Source: Pedobacter alluvionis (lineage in GTDB: Bacteria; Bacteroidota; Bacteroidia; Sphingobacteriales; Sphingobacteriaceae). Taken from it: a stretch of DNA of 64,000 nucleotides. The translations under genes were made by a program, and so were the position numbers. The notes below the pieces were generated by a model, which saw only the letters and a list, made by a program, of their open reading frames with translations, did not search any database and was not told the origin of the DNA. The stretch is from contig NZ_RCCK01000010.1 in NCBI RefSeq assembly GCF_003664035.1, positions 372,001 through 436,000 of the forward strand. Reading direction: 5' to 3'. This document shows, one piece after another, positions 26,044 to 35,151 of this stretch. The number at the start of each line of letters is the position of its first letter. Position 1 is the first letter of the stretch.

Positions 26044-26112
26044 CTAAGATGTCTAAAGTGGTCGTAAAAATTAAAGACTACGCTGTTTAATTAACCACCT
26101 TAGACACCTAAG
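26044..26112. repeat. Long inverted repeat in the DoxX-regulator gap
   Basis: CTAAGATGTCTAAAGTGGT (26044-26062) and ACCACCTTAGACACCTAAG (26094-26112) pair at 16 of 19 positions around a 31-base loop. A second small palindrome, ACCATATAAG/CTTATATGGT, follows at 26150-26179, and its right half recurs at 26190. No gene is seen in 25815-26376. Confidence 0.6.
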
Positions 26113-26248
26113 AACATCTGATTCATTAAATAATCCTTTAGGCTTTCACACCATATAAGAACACGTAAGCTTATATGGTCCTTAAATGTCTTATATGGTC
26201 AAAAAAAATAACACTGAATATCAGTTTTTACATAAACGTCATTATAAG

Positions 26249-26345
26249 GTACGAAGCAATCTTACAACGATCGCTGCTAGCGTGTGCATTAAGATTGCTT
26301 CCCCGAAAATCGGGGCAGGCTGTCGGCTGAAAAAGCCTTCTCCAT
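26249..26345. repeat. Dispersed REP/MITE-like element, copy 1
   Basis: CGAAGCAATCTTACAACGATC and later TAAGATTGCTTC are inverted ends of a repeat whose sequence recurs at 53890-53985, with an attached AAGGCTTTTTCAGCCGAC-like block in changed order. This family is common between genes in Pedobacter-like genomes. Confidence 0.6.
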
Positions 26346-26376
26346 TAAGATGCTTCGCGATTTATACCCTTTAAAA

Positions 26377-27201
26377 TTACCCTTTTTTCTTTCCTGCAAT
26401 ACTGCTGTTCAAATAATCAGTGGGCGACATTCCAAACTGTTTGGCAAAATTCCGTCCGAAATGCGATTGCGAGCTATACCCCACCATTTCTGAAATTTCG
26501 TAAATTTTCAATAGTCCTTCGTTTAAAAGTTCAGCAGCTTTTTTTAATCTTGCTAAATTAATCAGTTCATTCGGACTCAGGTTAGAAATAGATTTGATTT
26601 TCCGGTATAGGGTTGGCCGGCTCATGTTCATCTTCTCTGCCAGGTGTTCTACATCCAGATCCTGATCGCTGATGTTTTTGTTAATGATATCCTGTAATTT
26701 TTCCAAAAACAACTCATCTGCCTTAGAATGGGCAATGCTTTTCAGGTGGAGGAGGGGAGAATTGGAGAAATATTCTTTGATCTTATTTCTGTTTTTAAGC
26801 AGACTGGAAATCTGCACCTGCAAAAACTCGGGCGAAAAGGGCTTTTCTACATAGGCGTCGGCACCCAGCTCTAAACCTTCAATTTTAGATTGTAATGAAT
26901 TTTTGGCAGTAAGCAGTATCACCGGAATATGGCTGAATTCCAGGGTCGATTTTACTTTTGTACAAAATTCAAAACCATCCATTTCGGGCATCATTACGTC
27001 ACTAATAATGAGTTGAACAATTTCACGTTGTAATATTGCTAACGCTTCTATGCCGTTTCTGGCCTGTAAAACATGGTATTTTTCATCCAGGTCATCCGAA
27101 ATGAAATCAAGGATATCTTCATTATCATCGATCAATAATACCACGTTTTTCTCTATTTCCTGTTGATCTTTCATCGTGAGCGTACCTACAATTTCTTCCA
27201 T
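26377..27201 (-). CDS. REC-AraC response regulator, partner of the 27186-30359 kinase
   Basis: A 274-residue protein. The receiver domain (about 18-135) has acidic LLIDDNED, phosphoacceptor Asp68 (LIISDVMMPEMDG) and Lys in VEKPFS. The AraC-type HTH (about 165-268) contains LAEKMNMSRPTLYRKIK and EISEMVGYSSQSHFGRNF. These are exactly the two modules that normally finish a hybrid two-component system (HTCS). Here they are a separate gene whose ATG lies within the last codons of the sensor kinase (16-base overlap, different frame). It probably activates the susCD operon on the other strand. Confidence 0.92.
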   Translation of the reverse strand: MEEIVGTLTMKDQQEIEKNVVLLIDDNEDILDFISDDLDEKYHVLQARNGIEALAILQREIVQLIISDVMMPEMDGFEFCTKVKSTLEFSHIPVILLTAKNSLQSKIEGLELGADAYVEKPFSPEFLQVQISSLLKNRNKIKEYFSNSPLLHLKSIAHSKADELFLEKLQDIINKNISDQDLDVEHLAEKMNMSRPTLYRKIKSISNLSPNELINLARLKKAAELLNEGLLKIYEISEMVGYSSQSHFGRNFAKQFGMSPTDYLNSSIAGKKKG

Positions 27202-30200
27202 TTTCCGTTCAGGTTAAATTCAATAAGTTGATGGATGGGCAGTTCTAATACAAATATATTAAAATGGTGGTCATTAATATCCAGGTACAACTCGCCGCTA
27301 TGCAACTGTGCGAGCGATTTGGAAATGGAAAGACCTATGCCCGTTCCAGTGGTGATTTGCGTTTCTTTAGCCCTGAAAAAAGGCTCAAAAATCTTCTCCT
27401 TGATTTCTGCAGGTATTTTATTGCCGTCGCTTTTAACGGAAACTTTAAATTTATCCTGTTCTGCTGATTTCGATAAACTGATTTCAGCTGTCGTTTTTCC
27501 ATATTTAATGGCATTGTCAACAAGGTTGCTGATAATTTTGTAAAAAGCTTCCACATCGATATAGGCATGGAATGCTTTTTCGGGCAACTTGATGGTATAA
27601 CTGATATTCCGTTGCTCGGCTGCGGGCTGAAACTGGATAAAAATATCCTTTAATATCTCGCTGATATCAGCTTTTACAAAGTTTAATGAAAATTCGCTGG
27701 TTTCGGTTTTTCTGAAATCCAACAATTGGTTGGTTAATTTGAGCAACCTATCGGTGTTTCGACCCATGATCCGTAAATTCTTTTCTATTGCGGGTACAGC
27801 ATCAGCCTGTTTAATCAGTTTCTCCATCGGTCCGATAATCAAAGTAAGCGGTGTCCTGATTTCGTGTGCCACATTGGTAAAAAATTCGATCTTCGCCTGA
27901 TAAACTTCTTTTTGTTTTTCATGCTCAAAAACTTCCATGCGCCTGCTGTTTTTGAGTGCAATTTTTCGATGGTACCTGCGCACCAGGAAGAAAGTGATTC
28001 CGCTTATAGCCATCAAATAAAGTAGATATGCCAGTGGGCTGAGGTAAAAAGGAGGACGTATTTTGATCAGAAGTTTAACATTTTTGGTGCTCCAGTTGCT
28101 GCTTCCTTCAACCAAAGCTTTTACTTCAAAAATGTAATTGCCAGGGGCAAGTTTGGTAAAGTAAACCTTCCGGTTGGTTTTTAAATATTCCCAGTTTTTA
28201 TAAAGCCCCGTCATTTTATAAGCATACTCTGTCATTTCAGGCGATAAATAACTTAAGGCAGCAAAATCGATACTAAATGATGATTGGTTATGGTTAAGTT
28301 CGATGGTATCGGCATAAACAATCGATTTATTAGCGACAGAATCTTTCCCATGTAAACCGATTTCCAGACTGTTGACCTGAAACCCCGTTATAAATACCGG
28401 CGGCTCATAATTTGTTGCCTTTAAACTGGCCGGATTAAAACTTACCAGCCCTTTTACGCTCCCAAAATAGGTTCGGCCATCTTCATCCTGATAGGCAGAA
28501 CTGTAGTTAAACTGATCAGTAAGTAATCCGTTGGCTTTAGAATAGGTCTTACTCAACCCCGTAACGGGATCAAAATGGATAAGGCCGCGTGTACTACTGA
28601 TCCAGAAATTATTCACCGCATCTTCTTCGATACGGAACAGGTAATTACTGGGAAAGCCATTTTTTATTCCGTAACGTTTAAATTGATGTGTTTTCTGATC
28701 AAACCTGCAAAGTCCACCACCATCCGTAGTTACCCAAATATGCTGTTTGCTATCTTCAAAAATACTGTTTACGCTGTTATGGCTTAAACTTTTTGCATCT
28801 GTTGCAATATTTCGATAGTTCACATGGCCCGGTCTGGATAAGTTAAACTTAAATATACCGTCGTTAAAGCTGCCTGCCCAGACATTACCCTTACTATCTT
28901 CCATAACCGAATCGTAAAAAATAAAAGGGAGGCCAGCAATCGGGTCGAAATCATCTCTTTTGCGATTATAAAGATAAATCCCGTTAATGGTTCCAACTAA
29001 AATTTCACCCGACCGCGTTTTACAAAAAGTAACAATAAAATTGGTACGTAACGCATTTCCAACACCTGCCTGGTAATGTTTAATTACCTTTTCTGTTTTC
29101 AGGTCTAAAACATCTAAACCATGTTCAAAAGTGCCAATCCAGAGTTTGTCGCCGTCAACCAATAACCCATGGATATTGGAATAGGCAATACTTCCGGGTT
29201 TTCCGTCGGGTAAAAAGTGTTTAAATACGCCTGTTTTTACGTCGAGTTTGTTCAGTCCCGCATCCTCCGTACCAATCCATAAATTCCCATTCCGATCTTT
29301 TGTAATTTCCCTCACATCGCTTCCACTGATGGAATTTGTGCCTTTTTGCGGAAAGTATTTGGTAAACAGCGAAGTCTGGCTCGAATAATAGTTCACTCCC
29401 CCGAAGTAGGTGCCGGTCCAAACCCCGCCTTCACGGTCGACACAAATGCTATAAACAGCATTATCACTTAAAGAATAATCGTTATTATATTGTTTTTTGA
29501 GGTGTATAATTGCCCCACTTTCATCATTATAAATGTAAATGCCCGATTCTGTAGCAATCCAAAATTCATGCGGGCCTGTTTTTTTGATATCCCGAACAAA
29601 AATTGGCGTTTGGTCGTCGTTTAGTCTGAGTATATTTTTTGATGTTAAGGTAACAGGGTTGAAAAGTTTAACACCTTGATTGGTCGTGCCAACCAATAAA
29701 TTTCCATTTTCAGTCTCTGCAATTCTGGATACCCAGCCATATTCGGTTTTGGCATTTTTTCCATTAATATTAAACTGCTGAAAATTATTCGTTTTAGGGT
29801 TGTATTTCTCTAACGTCCCCTTTCCGGTACTGATCCATACACTTCCATCCTTTAAAATCGTTACCAGGGAGGCATCGAACGGTGCATTAAGGCCAAAAGC
29901 CTGTAGTTTCCTGGTGTGCTTTTGATATAAATATATTTTGAATGAAGATAGAATCCACAAATTTCCACGCAGATCGCTCGCCAGGTCTGTAATCCGCATC
30001 CCTTTAGTCTCTTTAATAAGGGCGAAGGTTTCTTTTGTTGGATTGTATTGATACACGCCGTTGTTTGTACCAACCCAAAGTGTTTGTTCGTGATCATGGT
30101 GAAGTGCTGATATCAGATCATTGCCTAAACTGCCAGCTTTTTCGGTATCATTTCGGTAGGTTTTAAAAGAATAACCGTCAAACCGGTTCAAACCATCTTT

Positions 30201-30359
30201 AGTGCCAAACCACATAAAGCCGTTCCCATCCTGCACACTACAAAAGGCCGTATTATTAGAAAGTCCGTTCTCTACCTGGTAATGCCTGAAATAGTAAGGC
30301 TGCGCCCAAAGCAGGTTGGCCGAAAATAACAGGTATAAAAGGATGATGAGTTTTTTCAA
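27186..30359 (-). CDS. Reg_prop/Y_Y_Y periplasmic sensor histidine kinase (HTCS-type, split)
   Basis: A 1057-residue kinase. The signal peptide is MKKLIILLYLLFSANLLWAQ, reached from a TTG start at 30359 (no ATG is available and a stop lies just upstream). About 14 Reg_prop two-bladed propeller repeats (WIGTEDAGLNKLD, VWAGSFNDGIFKF and similar) fill residues 25-700. A Y_Y_Y domain (about 705-775) and one membrane helix (PLAYLLYLMAISGITFF) follow, then HisKA with the active His in NVAHEIRTPLT and HATPase with GTGIGLSIS near 1010. It lacks the receiver and AraC domains of a classical HTCS. Its C-terminus overlaps a gene encoding those. It senses an oligosaccharide through the propeller. Confidence 0.93.
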   Translation of the reverse strand: MKKLIILLYLLFSANLLWAQPYYFRHYQVENGLSNNTAFCSVQDGNGFMWFGTKDGLNRFDGYSFKTYRNDTEKAGSLGNDLISALHHDHEQTLWVGTNNGVYQYNPTKETFALIKETKGMRITDLASDLRGNLWILSSFKIYLYQKHTRKLQAFGLNAPFDASLVTILKDGSVWISTGKGTLEKYNPKTNNFQQFNINGKNAKTEYGWVSRIAETENGNLLVGTTNQGVKLFNPVTLTSKNILRLNDDQTPIFVRDIKKTGPHEFWIATESGIYIYNDESGAIIHLKKQYNNDYSLSDNAVYSICVDREGGVWTGTYFGGVNYYSSQTSLFTKYFPQKGTNSISGSDVREITKDRNGNLWIGTEDAGLNKLDVKTGVFKHFLPDGKPGSIAYSNIHGLLVDGDKLWIGTFEHGLDVLDLKTEKVIKHYQAGVGNALRTNFIVTFCKTRSGEILVGTINGIYLYNRKRDDFDPIAGLPFIFYDSVMEDSKGNVWAGSFNDGIFKFNLSRPGHVNYRNIATDAKSLSHNSVNSIFEDSKQHIWVTTDGGGLCRFDQKTHQFKRYGIKNGFPSNYLFRIEEDAVNNFWISSTRGLIHFDPVTGLSKTYSKANGLLTDQFNYSSAYQDEDGRTYFGSVKGLVSFNPASLKATNYEPPVFITGFQVNSLEIGLHGKDSVANKSIVYADTIELNHNQSSFSIDFAALSYLSPEMTEYAYKMTGLYKNWEYLKTNRKVYFTKLAPGNYIFEVKALVEGSSNWSTKNVKLLIKIRPPFYLSPLAYLLYLMAISGITFFLVRRYHRKIALKNSRRMEVFEHEKQKEVYQAKIEFFTNVAHEIRTPLTLIIGPMEKLIKQADAVPAIEKNLRIMGRNTDRLLKLTNQLLDFRKTETSEFSLNFVKADISEILKDIFIQFQPAAEQRNISYTIKLPEKAFHAYIDVEAFYKIISNLVDNAIKYGKTTAEISLSKSAEQDKFKVSVKSDGNKIPAEIKEKIFEPFFRAKETQITTGTGIGLSISKSLAQLHSGELYLDINDHHFNIFVLELPIHQLIEFNLNGKWKKL

Positions 30360-30545
30360 GATTTATTGGTCAGTAGCTTCAAATATATTAAAGAAATGTT
30401 TTGCTTTCAGGTTAATTTGAGTTTGAGAGGATACGTAGAAAAATTGAGACAGATTCTATTTTTATTTGGGAAAGCCTTAAAGATAGGAACTCAGTTTTTA
30501 TAGAAATGAAACTGCGAACTGCCAACTGCGAATTGTAAACTGATT

Positions 30546-30802
30546 TGGGCGTTCCCTAAGCTGCGCAAAGGTCGGGCTTTGCAGGGCTGCGCTTCGCTCC
30601 GGTGCCGATGAAGGATCGGTACTGGACCCTTACAATCCCTAACGCAAACCCACGGCTTTATAGACCTCGCAGGTTTTTAAACAGCGCAGTCCTCAATGAG
30701 GCCATTAAAAATAAATACAACGCTGAATTAAACCTGCGAGGTCTGATCTAAATTAGGGCTACAGGCCTGTGTTAAATAAACTTGATAGAACGAAAAGCCC
30801 GG
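30546..30802. repeat. 257-bp direct repeat, copy A
   Basis: Nearly identical to 31326-31584 in the same orientation. It includes a hairpin with 15-bp arms AGACCTCGCAGGTTT (30662-30676) and its complement (30730-30744). It lies in the 1.6 kb gap before susC. No gene is seen in 30360-31946. Confidence 0.9.
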
Positions 30803-31212
30803 ATCTCAATTTTTCATCCTACCGTGTGGACATATCTTTTTTGAGAATAGTTTAGGCATTTTGCTAACTGATTTTAATAAGGCACAGGTTTTAGCGAAGG
30901 ACGCAGTCAATCCCAAGTGGCAGAAGGATCAAAAAAACATGTGCAATACAGAACAAACGGCACTACCAAACCTGAAACGCAGTGGTTTTGTGTTCATAAA
31001 CGATAATTAAAAGCTATAAAGGAATTTGAACACAAAACAAAGTGCCGCTGTTTTTTTGATGAGCATGGGGCAGTGTGAAGCCACCTTGTTGGATTGACAA
31101 AGCGCTTTGGGTACTTTGGCGCTCCAAAGTACCATGCCACTGCGGCATAGAGCAGTAGAAGAATGTTATGAATTATATCAAAATGATAGGAGTGTTCATC
31201 GGTAGAGAACTT

Positions 31213-31262
31213 GAAGAGATAGCAGGGCTTCCCTAACCGAAACGTGCCAGCCCCATCATTTC
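31213..31262. repeat. 50-bp direct repeat, copy A
   Basis: Starts GAAGAGATAGCAGGGCTTCC and ends near ATCATTTC. It recurs at 31605-31654 with few changes. Together with the 257-bp repeat it makes a nested repeat array. Confidence 0.85.
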
Positions 31263-31325
31263 CAAAAAACAATGACCACTTCAGCAACATATCGGTAACG
31301 CGACAACTGTCAATTGCCAATTAAT

Positions 31326-31584
31326 CTGGGCGTTCCCTAAGCTGCGCAAAGGTCGGGCTTTTCAGGGCTGCGCTGCGCTCCGGTACCGATGAAGGATCGG
31401 CACTAAACCCTTACAATCCCTAACGCAAACCCACGGCTTTATAGACCTCGCAGGTTTTTAAACGGCGCAGTCCTCTATGAGGCCATTAAAAATAAATACA
31501 ATGCTGAATTAAACCTGCGAGGTCTGATCTAAATTAGGACTACAGGCCTGTGTTAAATAAACCTGATAGAACGGAAAGCCCGGA
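31326..31584. repeat. 257-bp direct repeat, copy B
   Basis: Second copy of the element at 30546-30802. It holds the same 15-bp inverted arms at 31443-31457 and 31511-31525. Confidence 0.9.
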
Positions 31585-31604
31585 GCGAAGTATGAGTGAG
31601 GAAT

Positions 31605-31654
31605 GAAGAGATAGCAGGGCTCCCCAAACCGAAACGTGCCAGCCCCATCATTTC
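31605..31654. repeat. 50-bp direct repeat, copy B
   Basis: Recurrence of 31213-31262. A short palindrome of REP type (ATCCTGAGC...ACTCAGGAT) follows near 31676-31697. Confidence 0.85.
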
Positions 31655-31946
31655 AAAAAAACTGTTGCTATAAAGATCCTGAGCTGAACTCAGGATGACG
31701 CATTGAGCGGCATTCTCCATGTGTTCCGTGCCTCCGTGGCAAAATCGTCCTAATCAAATATCTGTAGTTAAGTCTCATTTTCAGTTAACTCCATGACAAA
31801 AGTCATTCAACACAAATCGAGACAAAATGGAGAAATATTGATACAAATACGTATCCTGAGCTAATGCTAAAAACTGAATCTTTGAAAAGAATTAAATCGA
31901 ACTAAAACCATTTACTTCTAGTATTTAACCAAATTCCTAACCAAAT

Positions 31947-34900
31947 ATGAAAAGAAGTTTACTCTACTATGGCGGCTTTGTACGCATGGATTGGTACTTG
32001 CTTCAAAAGATGTTTTTGAAACGCAAAATCCTATCTGCTATTTTTACCTCAATTACCTTAGTCTTGCTTTCATTTCAGCTTAGTGCACAGGAACAAAGCA
32101 CCGTGACCGGTACTGTTACTGACGAGAAGGGTGAAACAGTTGTGGGTGCCAGCATTAAAATTAAAGGTACCAGCACAGGGGCAACAACTGATGCTGACGG
32201 AAAATTTAAAATCCAGGTGGCAGATAAAAATGCAACCCTGATTTTTATTTATGTAGGTTATGTCAACCAGGAAATTGCGCTGGCAGGTCGTTCGCAGGTT
32301 AACGTTAAACTTAAACCCTCCAACAACGATCTTTCAGAAGTAGTGGTCGTGGGGTATAACACACAGAAAAAAGAAGCCATTACCGGGGCCATCTCCTCCA
32401 TTAGCAGTAAAGACCTCGAAAAAGTACATGGCGGTTCAACCGTGAGTACAGGCCTTGCTGGTAAACTGCCCGGCGTTTCATTCAGGATGCCTGATGGTAG
32501 ACCGGGATCGAGTGCCAACATCCAGATCCGTAACATGGGTAATCCATTATATGTAATTGATGGTATTCAACAGGATGCAGGGCAGTTTAATAATATCTCG
32601 CCCAACGATATCGAAACTATCAGTGTGCTAAAAGATGCTTCGGCCGCTATTTATGGTAGCAGGGCCGCTAACGGGGTAATTTTGGTGACGACTAAAAGAG
32701 GTAAAAACAGTACGCGTAATACCTTTAGTGTTGATGCTTATACCGGATGGCAGAATTGGGTACGTTTCCCTGAAACTACCGATGCTTACCAATGGATGTT
32801 GGGAAAGGCTACCGCAGAATTAAACCAGAACGGCAAAACAGATATTACCCCGGCAGAACTTGAAAAATGGAAAGCCGGAACAGAATATGGCTATCAGAGC
32901 CAGAACTGGAGAGATATCATCATTGCGCCAAATGCACCGCAATCTTCGATTAATTTAAGTGCTTCTGGTGGCAGCGACAAAGTGAATTATTACTTTTCGG
33001 GTACACACCTTGATCAGAAAGGGGTATATGGAACGGAACGTGAATTCGATTTCAACCGGACCAACATCCAGAGTAATATAGAAGCTAAAATAACTGACCG
33101 TTTTAAAGTAGGGATGTTGATCAACGGCCGTATAGAAAGCCGCGATCAGCCAGGCGTACCGGGTGGTGACGATTATTTTGCTGCACGTTTTGCGCTTTTG
33201 AGAAACAGGCCGACTGAACAGGCTTATGCCAATGGTAATCCGAATTACCCGAATGATATCGGGCACAATACGGAACAGTTTGCCGTACAGAGCAAAGCCT
33301 TAACCGGTTACTGGAAATCAGACTGGAGGGTTTTACAGACCAATTTATCAGCAAGTTACGATACGCCTATAAAAGGTTTAGAGATAAAAGGTTTATACTC
33401 TTATTACATTGCCGATAACGTGATCAATGGCCATGAGTATACTTACAATGTCTATACTTATCATCCTGAAACTGGTGTTTACGAAGAAAAAGTTGGAAGT
33501 TCTAACCCTTACCGGGAACGTAGAAACGAAAAGATATACACCAATACCTATCAGTTACAGGCCAACTACAACCGTACTTTTGGTAAACACACTGTTGGTG
33601 GCGTTTTGGTAGCGGAGCGTTTAGACCGTTTTAGAACCTATACTTTCCAGCATGCCGTACCACAGACCAATATTCTGCCTGTTTTGCAGTTCGCTGATAT
33701 GGACGGACAGGATTTCGCTGATATTCAGGAAGAAGAAGCCCGTATTGGTTACGTAGCCAGGGTAAACTATAATTATGACAATAAATATTACCTGGAACTT
33801 TCTGGCCGTAGAGATGCCTCATGGAAATTTGCACCCGACAGGCGTGTAGGTTATTTCCCTTCAGCATCCATTGGTTGGAGAATTACCCAGGAGAAATTTA
33901 TGAAATCGCTTTTAGGCGAAAGTACTGTCTTGAACGATTTGAAACTTCGTGCATCTTATGGTGTGCTGGGAGATGACGATCTCGGTATTGACCCTTTCGC
34001 TTACATTCCGGGCTATAGATACAACCAGGGAAGTGTGATCTTAGATGGTAAGAATATTACCACTTCAAGGGATAAAGGTCCGATTATCAATAACCTAAGC
34101 TGGCTGAAAAGCAAAATGACAGATATCGGTTTAGATTTTTCATTGTTTAACAGTAAGCTAAGCGGAACGGCAGATTATTTCTATAGAAAACGTACCGGTT
34201 TAAAGCAGGTTAAAAATGATGTTGTGGTGCCTATTGAATTGGGATACCCGCTGGCAGCAGAAAACCTGGAAAGTGATGCGCAGTTCGGAGCAGAATTCGC
34301 GTTAAATTACAGGGATAAGATCGGAGAATTTAACTACAATGTTGGTGGAAATATTTCCATTAGCCGAAGAAAATTTTTAGATCAGTATAAACCGCGTTAC
34401 GGCAACTCGTGGGACAATTACAGAAATAGCTATAACCAGCGTTATACCGATATTTTCTGGGGATACGAGGTAACTGGGCAATTCCAGAATATTGATGAGA
34501 TCAATAATTATAAAGTAAACATTGATGGACAGGGAAACCGCTCTTTATTGCCGGGCGATTTAATTTATAAAGATCAGAACGGCGACGGTGTGATTAATGA
34601 CCTGGATCAAAGACCGATTGGATATACCACACAAGGTCAGCCGAACATCGGCTTCGGTTTCACCATAGGCGGTTCTTACAAAAACTTTGATTTTTCAGCA
34701 GATTTTTCAGGCGGAGCCTTGTACTCATGGAACCAGAACTGGGAACAGCGATGGGCATTCCAGAATACAGGTGCTTTATTGCAGAGTTTTGCTGACGACA
34801 GCTGGCACCGTACCAATCCATACGACCTGAACAGCGCATGGATTCCTGGGAAATATCCTGCATTACGATTTAATGATGGCGGACACAGCAATTACAACAA

Positions 34901-35150
34901 AAACTCTACTTTTTGGCTGCACAATGTAAGGTATCTGCGTGCCCGTACGCTTGAGGTCGGTTATACCATACCCAAAAAATGGGCCGAAAAAATCAAGATC
35001 CAGAATGCCAGGGTTTATGTTAACGGATATAACCTCTTTTCTATCGATAACCTGAAAGATTATGGTGTAGACCCTGAAATTGCAGATGATAACGGATTAC
35101 AGTACCCACAGAACAAGTTTTTTAATATCGGTATTAAATTAACGCTGTAA
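31947..35150 (+). CDS. susC: SusC-family TonB-dependent outer membrane transporter
   Basis: A 1067-residue outer-membrane protein. The signal is probably ILSAIFTSITLVLLSFQLSA, so an in-frame ATG at 32010 may be the true start. Next come a carboxypeptidase-D-like domain (VTGTVTDEKGETVVGASI), a plug domain with LKDASAAIYGSRAANGVILV, and a C-terminal beta-barrel ending in FFNIGIKLTL. It imports oligosaccharides across the outer membrane with energy from TonB. The SusD partner begins one base after its stop. It is the first gene of the utilisation operon. Confidence 0.95.
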   Translation: MKRSLLYYGGFVRMDWYLLQKMFLKRKILSAIFTSITLVLLSFQLSAQEQSTVTGTVTDEKGETVVGASIKIKGTSTGATTDADGKFKIQVADKNATLIFIYVGYVNQEIALAGRSQVNVKLKPSNNDLSEVVVVGYNTQKKEAITGAISSISSKDLEKVHGGSTVSTGLAGKLPGVSFRMPDGRPGSSANIQIRNMGNPLYVIDGIQQDAGQFNNISPNDIETISVLKDASAAIYGSRAANGVILVTTKRGKNSTRNTFSVDAYTGWQNWVRFPETTDAYQWMLGKATAELNQNGKTDITPAELEKWKAGTEYGYQSQNWRDIIIAPNAPQSSINLSASGGSDKVNYYFSGTHLDQKGVYGTEREFDFNRTNIQSNIEAKITDRFKVGMLINGRIESRDQPGVPGGDDYFAARFALLRNRPTEQAYANGNPNYPNDIGHNTEQFAVQSKALTGYWKSDWRVLQTNLSASYDTPIKGLEIKGLYSYYIADNVINGHEYTYNVYTYHPETGVYEEKVGSSNPYRERRNEKIYTNTYQLQANYNRTFGKHTVGGVLVAERLDRFRTYTFQHAVPQTNILPVLQFADMDGQDFADIQEEEARIGYVARVNYNYDNKYYLELSGRRDASWKFAPDRRVGYFPSASIGWRITQEKFMKSLLGESTVLNDLKLRASYGVLGDDDLGIDPFAYIPGYRYNQGSVILDGKNITTSRDKGPIINNLSWLKSKMTDIGLDFSLFNSKLSGTADYFYRKRTGLKQVKNDVVVPIELGYPLAAENLESDAQFGAEFALNYRDKIGEFNYNVGGNISISRRKFLDQYKPRYGNSWDNYRNSYNQRYTDIFWGYEVTGQFQNIDEINNYKVNIDGQGNRSLLPGDLIYKDQNGDGVINDLDQRPIGYTTQGQPNIGFGFTIGGSYKNFDFSADFSGGALYSWNQNWEQRWAFQNTGALLQSFADDSWHRTNPYDLNSAWIPGKYPALRFNDGGHSNYNKNSTFWLHNVRYLRARTLEVGYTIPKKWAEKIKIQNARVYVNGYNLFSIDNLKDYGVDPEIADDNGLQYPQNKFFNIGIKLTL

Positions 35151-35151
35151 C

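Noticed and set aside
30994..31320. 108-codon frame in the repeat gap before susC
   Set aside because: It runs through the 50-bp repeat and has no signal or domain; the region is better explained as repeats.
30546..31654. CRISPR array
   Set aside because: Only two copies of each repeat, of unequal long length, no regular spacers and no cas genes.
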